From positions 214,873 through 278,872 of the forward strand of contig JADJLR010000006.1 of assembly GCA_016710015.1 (NCBI GenBank): a stretch of DNA of 64,000 nt, read 5' to 3'. The first letter of the stretch is position 1, and each line of letters opens with the position of its first letter. A program made the translations under genes and the position numbers. This stretch comes from Flavobacteriales bacterium. GTDB lineage: Bacteria; Bacteroidota; Bacteroidia; Flavobacteriales_F; PHOS-HE28. Shown piece after piece: positions 27,237 through 36,835 of the stretch. The notes under the pieces were generated by a model that worked only from the letters and a program-made list of their open reading frames with translations, ran no database searches and had not been told where the DNA came from.

Positions 27237-28763
27237 ATGCTGATCCGACATTCCCTTCCGATCATTTCCATTCTACTCATCTTGGCCTGTGGTTACGGGC
27301 ATGCGGACCCGGATGGAATTACCCTGGCCGATGACAACGATTTCGGCGCGGACGCGGGTAATGCGACCGGTACCGGACAAGATGCTGGATCGGCACAAAC
27401 CGTTGTCAAGGATCCGTACACACGTGCCTCAGAGCAAGCAGTTCGGCTTACCCATGGCCCAGATCGACCTTCCAGCGGAATGGCGATTCGCACAGGACCC
27501 GAACTCAGGGGTCTCAAAGGCGACCGGACTCGGTGTGAAGGTGGAGAGCTCGGGCAATGTGATGTTCACCTGTAGGACCCTGCGTACATCCAGATGGCCC
27601 TGAACAACGGTCAGAAATTGCGGCCATTGGTCGGCGCGGAACAGGTCGTGCAGCAGGACCTCGTTCCGTTCATGCGCAATGAGGGTTTCAGTTCGGTCCG
27701 CCAAGCGAACGTCCCTGCCATGGCGACCGGGGACCAAGGCGGCATACACCCGCTATGGTCCTTTGCACCGACCCGCAAGGGGTGCTTCGCGAACGCGTCC
27801 GAATGGAAGAAGCAGAATGGCACCAAGGTGCTTGCGGTCCCCTACCGGTTCGCATTTTCGAGCGACGGTGTGCTCAACTTGGGTTACTTCATCAGCTGTT
27901 CAGTGACCGGTACGGCGAACTACACTCCGGCGAAGGCCGACCTGCTGCAAGGCTTGGTCGGCATCCGCTGCAACCCGAAGGACTTCTCCGCCTACAGCGC
28001 GAACAAGCAGCAGCGGATACGACAGCGTTGGGCGGAGCACAATACCCGCATGCGTAACCACCAAGCGAACTCCCGGGCGAATGCCGATGCCACCAACAAA
28101 GCCATCATAGGCGCGTGCCGATCCCTGAACGCCGCTAACGACCGAAGCCTGGATCAGATCTTGAACTACATTCGGGGTGACCAGAACGCGGTAGACCCTC
28201 ACACCGGCCAACTGATCATGATCGAAATCGGAGCCTCGCAATACTGGATGGATCAGAACGGCGAATACTACGGTACCGACTTCTGGGATATCGCCACAGG
28301 TACCGATGTGGTGGGTTCCTTCGGTGACTTCTACTTCACCGCCTTCGAACAGACCGGCGGATCGTTCGCATTCAACCCGGGTGATCCCTGCTCCGTGCGC
28401 TTCGCGCCGAATTCCACGGATGCCTTCATCGTGAAATACGGTTCGGTGGAGAATATTTCCCCACCCTACAACCCCTTGGGATGCGATGGGACGGTGCAGA
28501 TCGTGGAGGAGAATTCACTTGCGGCCGAGATGATGCTTGCACCCAACCCCGTCGATCGCTTCTTCACCATCACCCGCAACGTGCCTTTCGATGCACGCAC
28601 ACGCGTGGTGGTGCACGATGCGCTAGGCCGCGAAGTGATCGCGCCCTTCAGCGTGACACAGAACAGCATCGAAGTGGATGCCGCTGCGCTTACGCCCGGT
28701 GCATATACGATCACGCTCTACACTTCCGCAGAAACAGTCCCACGTCGATTCGTGAAACATTAA
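27237..28763 (+). pseudogene. Chimeric, frameshifted T9SS protein (paralogue of the protein at 37343)
   Basis: The start (MLIRHSLPIISILLILACG) and body through QNGEYYGTD follow the protein at 37343-38485 segment by segment (LPMAQIDLPAEW for LPMAQMDLPADW; DQNAVDPHTGQ for EQNAVDPYTGQ). There are two frame changes: one near 27425 and one near 27565, where a 4 base CCAG appears lost. After QYWMDQNGEYYGTD (~28280) likeness to the paralogue ends and another T9SS protein's tail follows (STDAFIVKYGSVEN, then LAPNPVDRFFTITRN...RRFVKH). So the gene is a fusion as well as frame-broken. Confidence 0.75.
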
Positions 28764-28775
28764 GATCCGTTCAGT

Positions 28776-29713
28776 ATGAGACCAGTATCCACATGCGTGC
28801 TCGGGCTGCCGATGGTCACATCCGCCTACCGTGGCGGATCACTACCGACCCAGTGGCCCACAGTGTTGAGGGAACTACACCGCACGGGTGCGGTGTTCCG
28901 GACCAGTCCACAATGTGCGGCCTCCTGCCCACCGCTCAGCCCCTTTGGCACGGCGGTGAATGGCGCGAACCTGCCCGGAAGAGACCCACACCAGACCGCG
29001 CCCACGGCCCCCGCAACTGGTGTATGCGACCACCCACCAACCACTTGAACTGGCGCTGCGCACCCTACGGCCACCTGTGCAATCCTGGGCCTAGACGGTC
29101 CGCCTCAACACCATGGCAGTTTGACCCGGCTTGCCAGGCGCATCAACCTCTACCGGCGAATCGCAGGCCCATGGCTCCCGGGCGCCCGACATCGGGAGAC
29201 CACCAACCAGGCCTCCCTGCAGCACCCCCGTCTAGCCCCTGCGGGATCCCTTGGAGTGGCACGAGGGTTTGCGCGCGGTCATGGCTGTTGACAACAACTT
29301 TGCTACCATGGCTCATTGGCCTTGCCTACCACCCCCGCTCCGCCTTGATGGAACGGCAGGACGGTCGCTTGGTCACCGTAGGATGGGGCGCCAACACGGT
29401 GATCGATGCGGAGGATATCTGGCTGGTGCAGTACACCAGCGTGCCGGTGGGGATCGAAGAGGGCGCGACCCGAGGCGCGTTCAGCATTGCACCCAACCCC
29501 GTCGATCGCTTCTTCACCATCACCCGCAACGTGCCTTTCGATGCACGCACACGCGTGGTGGTGCACGATGCGCTTGGCCGCGAAGTGATCGCGCCCTTCA
29601 GCGTGACACAGAATAGCATCGACGTGGATGCCGCTTCACTCACGCCGGGAGCCTATATCCTCACGCTGCATACTTCCACAGGAACATCTACTCAACGGCT
29701 CGTCAAACACTAG
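28776..29713 (+). pseudogene. Decayed T9SS protein with intact sorting domain
   Basis: A possible start at 28776 (MRPVSTCVLGLPMVTSAY) looks like a signal peptide but its frame closes near 29048. From about 29250 a different frame is convincing: MERQDGRLVTVGWGANTVI ... IWLVQYTSVP, then IAPNPVDRFFTITRNVPF ... ending RLVKH at 29713. The stretch 28800-29250 holds no recognisable protein in any frame. The final ~150 bases are nearly identical to the tail of the preceding gene. Confidence 0.55.
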
Positions 29714-29717
29714 CACC

Positions 29718-31331
29718 ATGAAACGATCCTATACGATCGCAACGGCCCTTCTCGCCACTTCCACCCTCTTCGCGCAGAGCGCCTTTCAGCGTGTATTGCC
29801 CGGTGAAGGTTGGGGGTGGTCCGTGGTGAGCAATTCCACGGGTGATGTGTTCGTGGGCGTGAAGGCCACCGATGGCGCAGGCACGCCCGTCAATCAAGTG
29901 GTGAAGTACGATGTGGCGGGAGCGTTGCAGTGGAGCACCAAGCTCCTCGTGCCGTCGGCGATCCTGAACAATGCGTACCTCCTCGATCTGGCGACCACAA
30001 CGGCAGGCGGTGTGGTGGTGACGGGCAACTCGTCCATCTCCTTCGGCGATAGCGTCTATGTGGCGAAGCTGGATGCCGACGGCGCCGTGCTGTGGGCCCT
30101 GCGGCTCGTTCCTTCCGCTGCGGGCGTGTTCCATCAATTGCCGGTGAAGGTGGCCGAAGCGACCAATGGCGACGTGGTGCTGTGCGGCGTGCTGCAGGTG
30201 CTTGACGGTGCTGGTGGCTTCCATGACGATTCGTTCATCGCGCGCTTTTCTTCCAGCGGTACGCACCTCAGGACCAAGCGGGTCACCACGGCGGCGCCCG
30301 GCCAGTTCAATCGGATCAGCGCCATGCTTCTTCCGGCCACAGGCGGCATCGTGCTGGCGGGATCCACTGCCAACAACGCCGGTTCGTGGCTGATGCGCCT
30401 GGACGATGCGGGCGGCTTCGTATGGGCCAAGCGCTATGGCATCAGCGCGGGCTTCCCCACTTGGCCGAGCATCGGCGTGATCCCTGCGGCCTCGGGCTTC
30501 TCAGTGTACTTCCAGCCCACCTACTTCGGCGGCGACACCTCCGCCGTTTACCGCGTGAATGTCGATCCGCTGGGATCCGTAGTGTCCGCGAAGAGCTACC
30601 GCACCTTCGACCCCACCTTCCGGCGCTTCGCGCGGGCCACCGCCAGCGCCAACGGACACCTGCTCGCCGGAAGGGTGCAATGGCCAAGCGGGACGGGGCT
30701 GGGCAGGCAGGCCATGATGCTGAGCATCGCCGCCAGTGGTGCTGCGCAATGGGCCATGCACTACGGCAGCTCGGGTATTGAAGAGGGCCTGTCCGCGACC
30801 GCCACGGCCGATGGTGGACACCTCCTGGTCGGTTTCGGTGAGCTGGACAGCCTGGTGCGCGGCGGCAACACGGTTTCGCCCTATTTGGTGAAGACGAACG
30901 CGACCGGTGAGGGTACCGGATGCGAAGGGCCGGTGCCTTTCACCGATGCCGACCTGCTCATGACCGACGAGCCATACGCGGTGACGCTTACCGACATCAC
31001 CGGCTGGCAGACATTCACCCTGCCAACCAGCGCCACCTACGAAGAAGTGGAGGTGTGCGGGATCAATGGCCTTGGCGAAGAACAATCGTCAGGCAACTTG
31101 CAGTTCTTCCCCAACCCCGTCGATCGTTTCTTCACGCTCACCAGCACCGTGCCTTTCGATGCACGCACCCGCGTGGTGGTGCACGATGCGCTTGGCCAAA
31201 ATGTGAACGTGCCCTTCCACGTGGAGCAGAACAGCATCGAAGTGGATGCCGCTGCCCTCACACCGGGTGCATATTCGATCACGCTCTACACTTCCGGCAA
31301 TTCGATCACTCGACGATTCGTGAAACACTGA
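29718..31331 (+). CDS. T9SS-exported surface protein
   Basis: 537 residues; the start at 29718 is 4 bases after the previous stop and begins MKRSYTIATALLATSTLFAQ, a signal peptide. The body has repeated strands of the SBBP/propeller kind (GDSVYVAKLDADGAVLW, SGTHLRTKRVTT, GSWLMRLDDAGGFVWAKRY, GTGLGRQAMML...). The C-terminal ~80 residues are a type A sorting domain (QFFPNPVDRFFTLTSTV... ending RRFVKH). Export by the T9SS follows from this; function unknown. Confidence 0.85.
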   Translation: MKRSYTIATALLATSTLFAQSAFQRVLPGEGWGWSVVSNSTGDVFVGVKATDGAGTPVNQVVKYDVAGALQWSTKLLVPSAILNNAYLLDLATTTAGGVVVTGNSSISFGDSVYVAKLDADGAVLWALRLVPSAAGVFHQLPVKVAEATNGDVVLCGVLQVLDGAGGFHDDSFIARFSSSGTHLRTKRVTTAAPGQFNRISAMLLPATGGIVLAGSTANNAGSWLMRLDDAGGFVWAKRYGISAGFPTWPSIGVIPAASGFSVYFQPTYFGGDTSAVYRVNVDPLGSVVSAKSYRTFDPTFRRFARATASANGHLLAGRVQWPSGTGLGRQAMMLSIAASGAAQWAMHYGSSGIEEGLSATATADGGHLLVGFGELDSLVRGGNTVSPYLVKTNATGEGTGCEGPVPFTDADLLMTDEPYAVTLTDITGWQTFTLPTSATYEEVEVCGINGLGEEQSSGNLQFFPNPVDRFFTLTSTVPFDARTRVVVHDALGQNVNVPFHVEQNSIEVDAAALTPGAYSITLYTSGNSITRRFVKH

Positions 31332-31344
31332 ACCAACCATTCGC

Positions 31345-32877
31345 ATGAGAACGTTCCAACTATTCAGCGCATTGCTTTTCCCCGTTGCAGCTGCTGTGGC
31401 GCAAGCCGGTACGCTCGATCCCACATTCGGCACCGGCGGTAAGGCCGTGGCCAACGTGCCAGGCACCTACTGTAGCGGACAAGCCCTGGCCCAACAAGCC
31501 GATGGCAAGATCCTCGTATGCGGCCAGACACCCGGTCTCACCCTGCTCGTGCGCTTCAACGCCGATGGCACGCTCGACACGGGCTTCGGCACCAACGGAC
31601 TGGTGACCACCGATGTGGACGCGAGCAACGACTACATCGGTAGCATCGCCGTGCAGCCCGATAACAAGATCGTTGTGGCCGGCAACAAGTTCGATGCGCT
31701 CGCGAATGGCACCTTGATCGTCATGCGGTACTCGGCGGATGGCGACCTGGACAACAGCTTCAGTTCCGACGGCATCGCGGAACTGGTATTCCCCAACTCC
31801 GACAGCTACGCAACGGGCTTGGCCCTACAACCGGATGGCAAGATCGTGGTGTGCGGTGAGCGCTATGCGGGTTCGGCCTGGGAATCGTTCGTTACACGCT
31901 TCAATCCCGATGGGAACTGGGACGGTGGATTCGGTACAGTACAGTTGGACATGGGCCCGAACAGCAGCGACAACCTGAAGGACATCGCCTTGCAGCCCGA
32001 TGGCAGGATCGTGGTGTGCGGTGTTTCGTTGGATGCGTTCGACCAGCGCATTGCGGTTGCACGGTACAACACCGATGGCACGCTCGATGCGGGCTTCGGT
32101 ACCGGTGGCAAACTGCTACTTGCGCCGGGCGGCTTCGGTGACGACCGTGCGAACAGTGTCCGTATCAAACCAGATGGGAAGATCATTGTTGCAGGTATCT
32201 CGGACAACGATTCGGGATATGATGTCGTGGCGATCCAGCTCAACGTCGACGGCAGCTTCGACGGTACGTTCGGAACGACCGGTGTTGCTGTCATCCCCTT
32301 TGGAGGAAGCGATTGGACACAGCCTTCCTTGGCACTGCAACCGGATGGCAAGATCGTGATCGGTGTGGACAACACCGATGCCACCACCCCCCGGGTAAAG
32401 GTGATCCGCTTGAACGCGGATGGGAGTTTGGACAACAGCTTCGGCACCGCTGGCATTGGAACGTCCAACGCCACACCCGGCAACGACGACGAAAGTGCGG
32501 TGCGCACACTCTTCCTCGCTGATGGTGGTATCGCGGTGGCCGGCTACGCCGAGGCGAGCAGCCCACCGATCCAACTGGCCGTGTGGAAATTCCTGAGCGG
32601 CGTGAACGTCGGCGTCGCCGACATACGCGACCATGATCAACCCTTCGTTCCTACTCCCAACCCCGTGGATCGCTTCTTCACGCTCACGACGGATGTGAAC
32701 CTGCCCACCGGATCCGCGATCACCATCCGAGACATCCACGGGAGGGTGGTACTGCTGCCGTACGTGCGCAACGCTGGCTCCATCGTCGTCGATGCGTCAT
32801 CCTTACCGCCGGGTGCATACGCCGTCTCCATCCAACACGTGCGCGGAGAGCGTACCGTTAGGTTCATCAAGGAGTGA
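31345..32877 (+). CDS. Delta-60 repeat T9SS-exported protein
   Basis: 510 residues with signal peptide (FQLFSALLFPVAAAVAQ). Multiple ~55-60 residue delta-60 repeats occupy ~25-420: LDPTFGTGGKAV, QADGKILVCGQ, RFNADGTLDTGFGTNG, QPDNKIVVAGN, RYNTDGTLDAGFGTGG and so on. A sorting domain follows (TPNPVDRFFTLTTDVNL ... LPPGAYAVSIQ ... RFIKE). Delta-60 proteins are common secreted cargo of unknown role. It is the last member of a tandem T9SS cassette. Confidence 0.88.
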   Translation: MRTFQLFSALLFPVAAAVAQAGTLDPTFGTGGKAVANVPGTYCSGQALAQQADGKILVCGQTPGLTLLVRFNADGTLDTGFGTNGLVTTDVDASNDYIGSIAVQPDNKIVVAGNKFDALANGTLIVMRYSADGDLDNSFSSDGIAELVFPNSDSYATGLALQPDGKIVVCGERYAGSAWESFVTRFNPDGNWDGGFGTVQLDMGPNSSDNLKDIALQPDGRIVVCGVSLDAFDQRIAVARYNTDGTLDAGFGTGGKLLLAPGGFGDDRANSVRIKPDGKIIVAGISDNDSGYDVVAIQLNVDGSFDGTFGTTGVAVIPFGGSDWTQPSLALQPDGKIVIGVDNTDATTPRVKVIRLNADGSLDNSFGTAGIGTSNATPGNDDESAVRTLFLADGGIAVAGYAEASSPPIQLAVWKFLSGVNVGVADIRDHDQPFVPTPNPVDRFFTLTTDVNLPTGSAITIRDIHGRVVLLPYVRNAGSIVVDASSLPPGAYAVSIQHVRGERTVRFIKE

Positions 32878-32989
32878 CCGGCGGATCACGCGAAGGAGCG
32901 GGAGCGGTGACCGGATCCTGGGTATAGAACTCCCTCAGGGCTTGGTGATATCATGTTGGCGAAATATCTGCGTTGACGCTGTCGTGCTC

Positions 32990-33150
32990 CGGGAAAGCGG
33001 TCGCATAGTTGGTGTTCGCGGATCAACCGCAGGTGCCTATCCCCTCCATAGGTACTTTGAACAGAGCAACTTGGTCAACTCGTGGACGATCGTGGTCCAT
33101 CGTCGTCACCGGTTGAACCGGTCCCCATTCCAATTGGCAGGGTTGTTTCA
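32990..33150 (+). pseudogene. Echo of the 23.6-23.77 kb segment (sorting-domain tail plus RAYT end)
   Basis: STAGAYPLHRYFEQSN...VNSWTIVVH is a worn version of the C-terminus of the T9SS gene at 22810 (LSTGAYLVRGWDR...VGSWTIVVQP). It is followed, as at 23726, by GTCACCGGTTGAACCGGTCC and TTCCAATTGGC, the RAYT gene 3' end. The order and spacing of the two parts match, so this is a partial copy of that junction. Confidence 0.7.
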
Positions 33151-33224
33151 TGAACAGTCCGCTAGGGAATGCGTCGTCCATCTGAATCGCAACGAAGAAA
33201 GTGGAACGTTCGAAAACGCTACGC

Positions 33225-33232
33225 TAGCTTTG
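33225..33232 (+). promoter_or_regulatory. Promoter-like TAGCTTTG
   Basis: TAGCTTTG matches the Bacteroidota -7 consensus TAnnTTTG exactly. It lies 93 bases upstream of the ATG at 33318. No convincing -33 element seen. Confidence 0.45.
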
Positions 33233-33317
33233 CCCCGCATCCGCCGATCGGTATTTCATGCCGTTCTGTCGTAAGCAGAATACGAATCCGTCGCCATTGA
33301 TCCACGTGAAAGAAGGT

Positions 33318-33740
33318 ATGGTCCCCACCCCTGCTCCATTCCCACATCGGTCCCTTCGCACCCTGATGCGAAGCAAAGCCGGTGAACGGACCGGAATGCT
33401 GCTCCTGACGGTACTTTACTGCTTTGCGATAAGCCACGTCGCCAGCACCAATACGGATGCCCAGTTCCAAGGTGAACAACGCCCATCACTGGGCATTTCC
33501 TTTTCCGATGCTTCCGACTTCTCTCTCTGCCCCACTTCCGCTTCGGAGAGTCTGGTCAATTCCCTGAACGCTCCTTTTTCTTCGGCGTCCAAGGACTTGA
33601 CCAAAGGGTTCGCAGCATCCATCCGGTTGAACGATCGCTCGCTTCGAACGACGTTCACCCAACATGTGGATGCATCACGGGCCGTTATCCTGACTTTTTG
33701 GCGAGCAGCCATCCTTTTCCCCTTCCACGTCTTCTGGTGA
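33318..33740 (+). CDS. Small Bacteroidota protein ending FPFHVFW
   Basis: 140 residues from the ATG at 33318 (an ATG at 33258 is possible). One hydrophobic stretch (TGMLLLTVLYCFAISHVAS) may be a signal or anchor. The tail ILFPFHVFW resembles the conserved ending (LFPFHxFW) I associate with small Bacteroidota proteins of unknown function. The middle is Ser-rich. Role unknown. Confidence 0.5.
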   Translation: MVPTPAPFPHRSLRTLMRSKAGERTGMLLLTVLYCFAISHVASTNTDAQFQGEQRPSLGISFSDASDFSLCPTSASESLVNSLNAPFSSASKDLTKGFAASIRLNDRSLRTTFTQHVDASRAVILTFWRAAILFPFHVFW

Positions 33741-33872
33741 TCCGGGTCTGACCGGTCATTGCCGTAACCGGCATCAGGATCTGGTCTTCAGGGTCGCGCT
33801 ATGATGCGCCGCCTTTTGAGGTACCGTGATGTACCCATTGGTCTTTCACACTTTCTGGAAAACGTATTGAAA

Positions 33873-34355
33873 ATGGAAATGAATTGGGGAACCGCCATTA
33901 TCGGCATCTTCGCATTAGCGCTTTGCGCATTGCCCTTCATCCTGGATCGCTTCAGCCGGTCACGAAAGGAGAAACAGTTGCTGGGGATGCTGCAGGGAGC
34001 GGCCCATCAGCACGATTGCAAAGTGGACATCCACGGAACTTGTGGCCGCATAGCGTTGGGATTGGACGAAGGGAAGAAAGCCCTCTTCTGCTACGCACAG
34101 CGTGCGGATCGGGACATTGCAGAGTACGTTGACCTGACCCAGATGCGCTCCTGCCGAACCGTCAAGGTGGGGCGCTCCGGGCATGGCCAGCACAGTGATG
34201 CGAGCATCGAACAACTGGCCTTGTGCTTCGCACCGAAGGACACGAACGCGAAGGAAAAGCGGTTCGAACTGTACTACGCCGGCACGGGCACCTACCTGAC
34301 AGATGAATTGGAGTTCGCCGACAAGTGGACGAAGCTGATCAATGAGCGGCTGTAG
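33873..34355 (+). CDS. Single-span membrane protein, unknown
   Basis: 160 residues from MEMNWGTAIIGIF; one transmembrane helix (AIIGIFALALCALPFIL) is followed by a soluble domain with CKVDIHGTCGRIALGLDEGKKALF and RFELYYAGTGTYLTDELEFADKW. The soluble domain looks like a small lipid- or ligand-binding fold but I do not recognise it. A terminator hairpin follows. Confidence 0.6.
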   Translation: MEMNWGTAIIGIFALALCALPFILDRFSRSRKEKQLLGMLQGAAHQHDCKVDIHGTCGRIALGLDEGKKALFCYAQRADRDIAEYVDLTQMRSCRTVKVGRSGHGQHSDASIEQLALCFAPKDTNAKEKRFELYYAGTGTYLTDELEFADKWTKLINERL

Positions 34356-34371
34356 ATCAAAGCGTATTGGC

Positions 34372-34406
34372 GAAAGAGCCCTGTGGATGGTCCACCGGGC
34401 TCTTTC
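34372..34406. terminator. Intrinsic terminator-like hairpin
   Basis: GAAAGAGCCC (34372-34381) pairs perfectly with GGGCTCTTTC (34397-34406) over a 15 base loop; the A-rich and T-rich flanks of the stem make it work in both directions. It separates the membrane protein from the convergent truncated hydrolase. Confidence 0.75.
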
Positions 34407-34460
34407 AACGCTTCTTCCAACACCTGCCCTGTGGTACTACCTTACGCCTTGGAATGAGTT

Positions 34461-34958
34461 TTACGCGAAATAGCGGTGTATGGGGTGCGCTGCGATGCTA
34501 TCGATGTAGCCGTAGCCCGTGTAGCTGTCCAAGCCGCTGGTGTGCGAGAGCAAGTGCCTAAGGGTGATGGCCTGCAGGTCATAGCCATCGCTGGTGAACA
34601 AGGCGCGTGACTTTTCGGTGATCAGTGGACCGACGGGATCGTTCAGGTTCAGTTGGTGCTCCTCCACCAAGCGCAGGATCGTGGCCGAGACATAGGTCTT
34701 GATGTTGCTGGCGATCAGGAACGGTGCCTCCGGCTGCAATGCCGCACCGCCTTTCTCGGATCGTCCGCTGACCCCGGTCCAGGAGATGCTACGGTCCGGC
34801 GCTTCCACATGCACGAGCAGACCGACCATCGTGGTGTCGGCATAGTAGGTGGAATCCATGTAGACCTGTGCGCGTTGCTCGAAAGATTGGGCGTTGGCGT
34901 TCGTAACGAGGCCAATGCTCAGGAACAGGACGGAACGGAGGGATGCGGATCGGGTCAT
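34461..34958 (-). pseudogene. Truncated second copy of the serine hydrolase
   Basis: 165 residues that match the first ~170 of the hydrolase at 25844-26965, with identical long stretches (PDRSISWTGVSGRSEKGG, IASNIKTYVSATILRL, SDGYDLQAIT) but a different signal peptide (VLFLSIGLVTNANAQ). It keeps the SxxK motif and stops after YIDSIAAHPIHRYFA, losing the second and third motifs, so it should be inactive. Near identity at base level over ~400 bp shows recent duplication or conversion. Confidence 0.85.
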
Positions 34959-35061
34959 GGCGGGAGTTGATACGGCGTGGTGGTCCGTGTGGGGCAATGT
35001 ACGATCCTGCGCCTGCGGGTATGTGCCCAGCGCAATAGTTGCCAGGTCCTGCTCGGGCACT

Positions 35062-35451
35062 CTTTAAACCTCCGCAAGTACTGTGTTAACATGCAAGTGT
35101 TCCGTCTATTTGTTTTCGGTTACCTTTAGACTTCCAAAGGAAGTTGCTCTAGGGCACTATCCTGTGTAGCCTGGGCTTCGGTCCGGGCTATTCTTTTTTG
35201 GTGGTGGTCCTTCTCGTATTCCGAGTCACTCTTCCCGAGGGTGTACATCAAGATCAGCAGCTTACGCTGGATAGCCACCTGTGCTTTCATAGGGATCTTC
35301 GTTCTGTCCTTGATGCGCTCTTTCAGTGCTTTGAACTCGGGGACGTATATGGATGCGCTCATGGCCGGCAGGTACTCCGTCTTCGAGACCCTGCGCTCTT
35401 GACGGTGCAGGGTCCCTTCGTTCCTCAGGAGACCCCGGCGCAGGTTTAAAG
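35062..35451. mobile_element. IS110-family remnant with short inverted repeats
   Basis: CTTTAAACCTCCGC (35062-35075) and GCGCAGGTTTAAAG (35438-35451) are inverted repeats with one mismatch. They enclose the C-terminal piece of an IS110-type transposase. A whole IS110 element is over 1.2 kb, so most of it is gone. Confidence 0.5.
35126..35404 (-). pseudogene. IS110-family transposase, C-terminal fragment
   Basis: About 90 residues (SKTEYLPAMSASIYVPEF ... KERIKDRTKIPMKAQVAI, RKLLILMYTLGKSDSEYE) match the end of IS110/IS116/IS902 transposases, where ...YMPA.SA...P...L...K.....AV.RKLL...YTLW is conserved. The catalytic DEDD domain and serine region are missing. Confidence 0.75.
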
Positions 35452-35539
35452 CGATCAACTGTTGAACAAGCCACCATCCCAATTGGTCTGGCCGTCCCGA
35501 AGGCTCCGAACGGAGATCGTTGCATCATACATTTATCCC

Positions 35540-35725
35540 ATGTTCACACCGACCCGCCTGCGCATCCTGCTCATTGTCTTCATCGCAGCGATCATGATCT
35601 GTTGCACAGCATCAGCGATCCTTGGGATACGTGGGGACCATATCATACGAGCGGCATCTACCTTCTTCGCCGGTCTGACCTCATCGGCAATGATCTGGTT
35701 GCTGATGCCGAAGAAGACGGGTTGA
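35540..35725 (+). CDS. Small membrane protein
   Basis: 61 residues starting MFTPTRLRILLIVF, with two hydrophobic helices (ILLIVFIAAIMICCTASAIL and AASTFFAGLTSSAMIWLLM). No family recognised. CATACATTTATCCC precedes the ATG, a possible AT-rich promoter. Confidence 0.45.
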   Translation: MFTPTRLRILLIVFIAAIMICCTASAILGIRGDHIIRAASTFFAGLTSSAMIWLLMPKKTG

Positions 35726-35845
35726 ATCCGGCCTGTTCTGTTCAGGGTGGTTGGATCTCTGGACTCCTATCCATTACTTCATGAGGTCGCGCTTCAAGGC
35801 CACCTCTCCGAAGCTTTCGATCCGATCGCTCCTCTGCCCAGCAAC

Positions 35846-36679
35846 TCACCCTTCCGGAACCGCCAACAAAGCGACCGAAGCCCTTCTGAGCACCTGCTCG
35901 GTCCTACTTCCACGCAACATATCCAAGAATCCGTCATGTCCCTTGGTGGTCATGGCGATCAGATCGACATCAAGATCCTGCGCCCGTTCGATGATCCGCT
36001 CCACCACATCTCCCTGAAATGATTCCTTGTTCACTTTCCAACCATGTTCAGCGGGAACATCGTAGGCTGACCGATCTTGCTCTTCACCCACGTGAAGCAG
36101 GGTGCATTCCAACCCATGTGCCCCAAGTGATCCTGCTATTGCTTGCACAGTGGCAACCGCTGCGGAGGGGTGCGGAACTTTCGCAACGGGAATCAGGACC
36201 TTCTGCAATTGCGCTTTCCCTGTTCTAACGTCGACCATGCCACGGGCATTGGAAGGAATGAACAGCGCAGCCGTTCGGGAGGCCCGTGCGATGGGTTCAG
36301 CAACCTCCTCCCTCGCCCAGCGTTGCCATCCGGTGTTCTGGTGCGTTCCTAGAACGATCAGATCCATGGGATGTCCCTCGAGGTATTCAATGGTACACTT
36401 CGCCGGGCTAGATCCTTTCGTAATGACCTTCCGCACACCTAATCCAAGTGCTTCCAAGCCTCTCATGTCATCAGCACCATTGATCATTCCCCACTTGGCC
36501 AACATCGTGCGCACTCCCGGCATTTCGTTCCAATGCATCTCCTCATCGCCGTCAACATGAAGCACGGTGAACCTCCCCTTCGCCTTCGTGGCCAACAACA
36601 ACCCGTGCGCAAAGGCAGGTAGGCTGATCGAGGAAAGATCGGTAGGATGAAGGACGCTGTATGAACGGTTCTGTGGCAT
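35846..36679 (-). CDS. Tandem universal stress protein
   Basis: 277 residues from MPQNRSYSVLHPTDLSS. Two UspA-like domains: 1-140 (start YSVLHPTDLS, end LIVLGTHQNTGWQRW...AALFIP) and 150-277 (start LQKVLIPVAKV, end LIAMTTKGHDGFLDMLRGS, VLRRASVALLAVP). The second domain has the G-2x-G-9x-G-S/T ATP-binding pattern nearly complete. USPs respond to starvation and other stress in the cytosol. Upstream in-frame extension is not plausible. Confidence 0.85.
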   Translation of the reverse strand: MPQNRSYSVLHPTDLSSISLPAFAHGLLLATKAKGRFTVLHVDGDEEMHWNEMPGVRTMLAKWGMINGADDMRGLEALGLGVRKVITKGSSPAKCTIEYLEGHPMDLIVLGTHQNTGWQRWAREEVAEPIARASRTAALFIPSNARGMVDVRTGKAQLQKVLIPVAKVPHPSAAVATVQAIAGSLGAHGLECTLLHVGEEQDRSAYDVPAEHGWKVNKESFQGDVVERIIERAQDLDVDLIAMTTKGHDGFLDMLRGSRTEQVLRRASVALLAVPEG

Positions 36680-36835
36680 TCGAGGTAGGGTCAGTAAGCA
36701 AATGTAGCCCGCATCCATACGCGTTTCCTGACCATCGTCACCACACTGTGTTGGAGGGATCATGCCCCGGATATGCGGGATGTGCGATCCCAACACTTCT
36801 ACTGCCAACACCGTGATCGCTTCGGGTTGGTGAAT

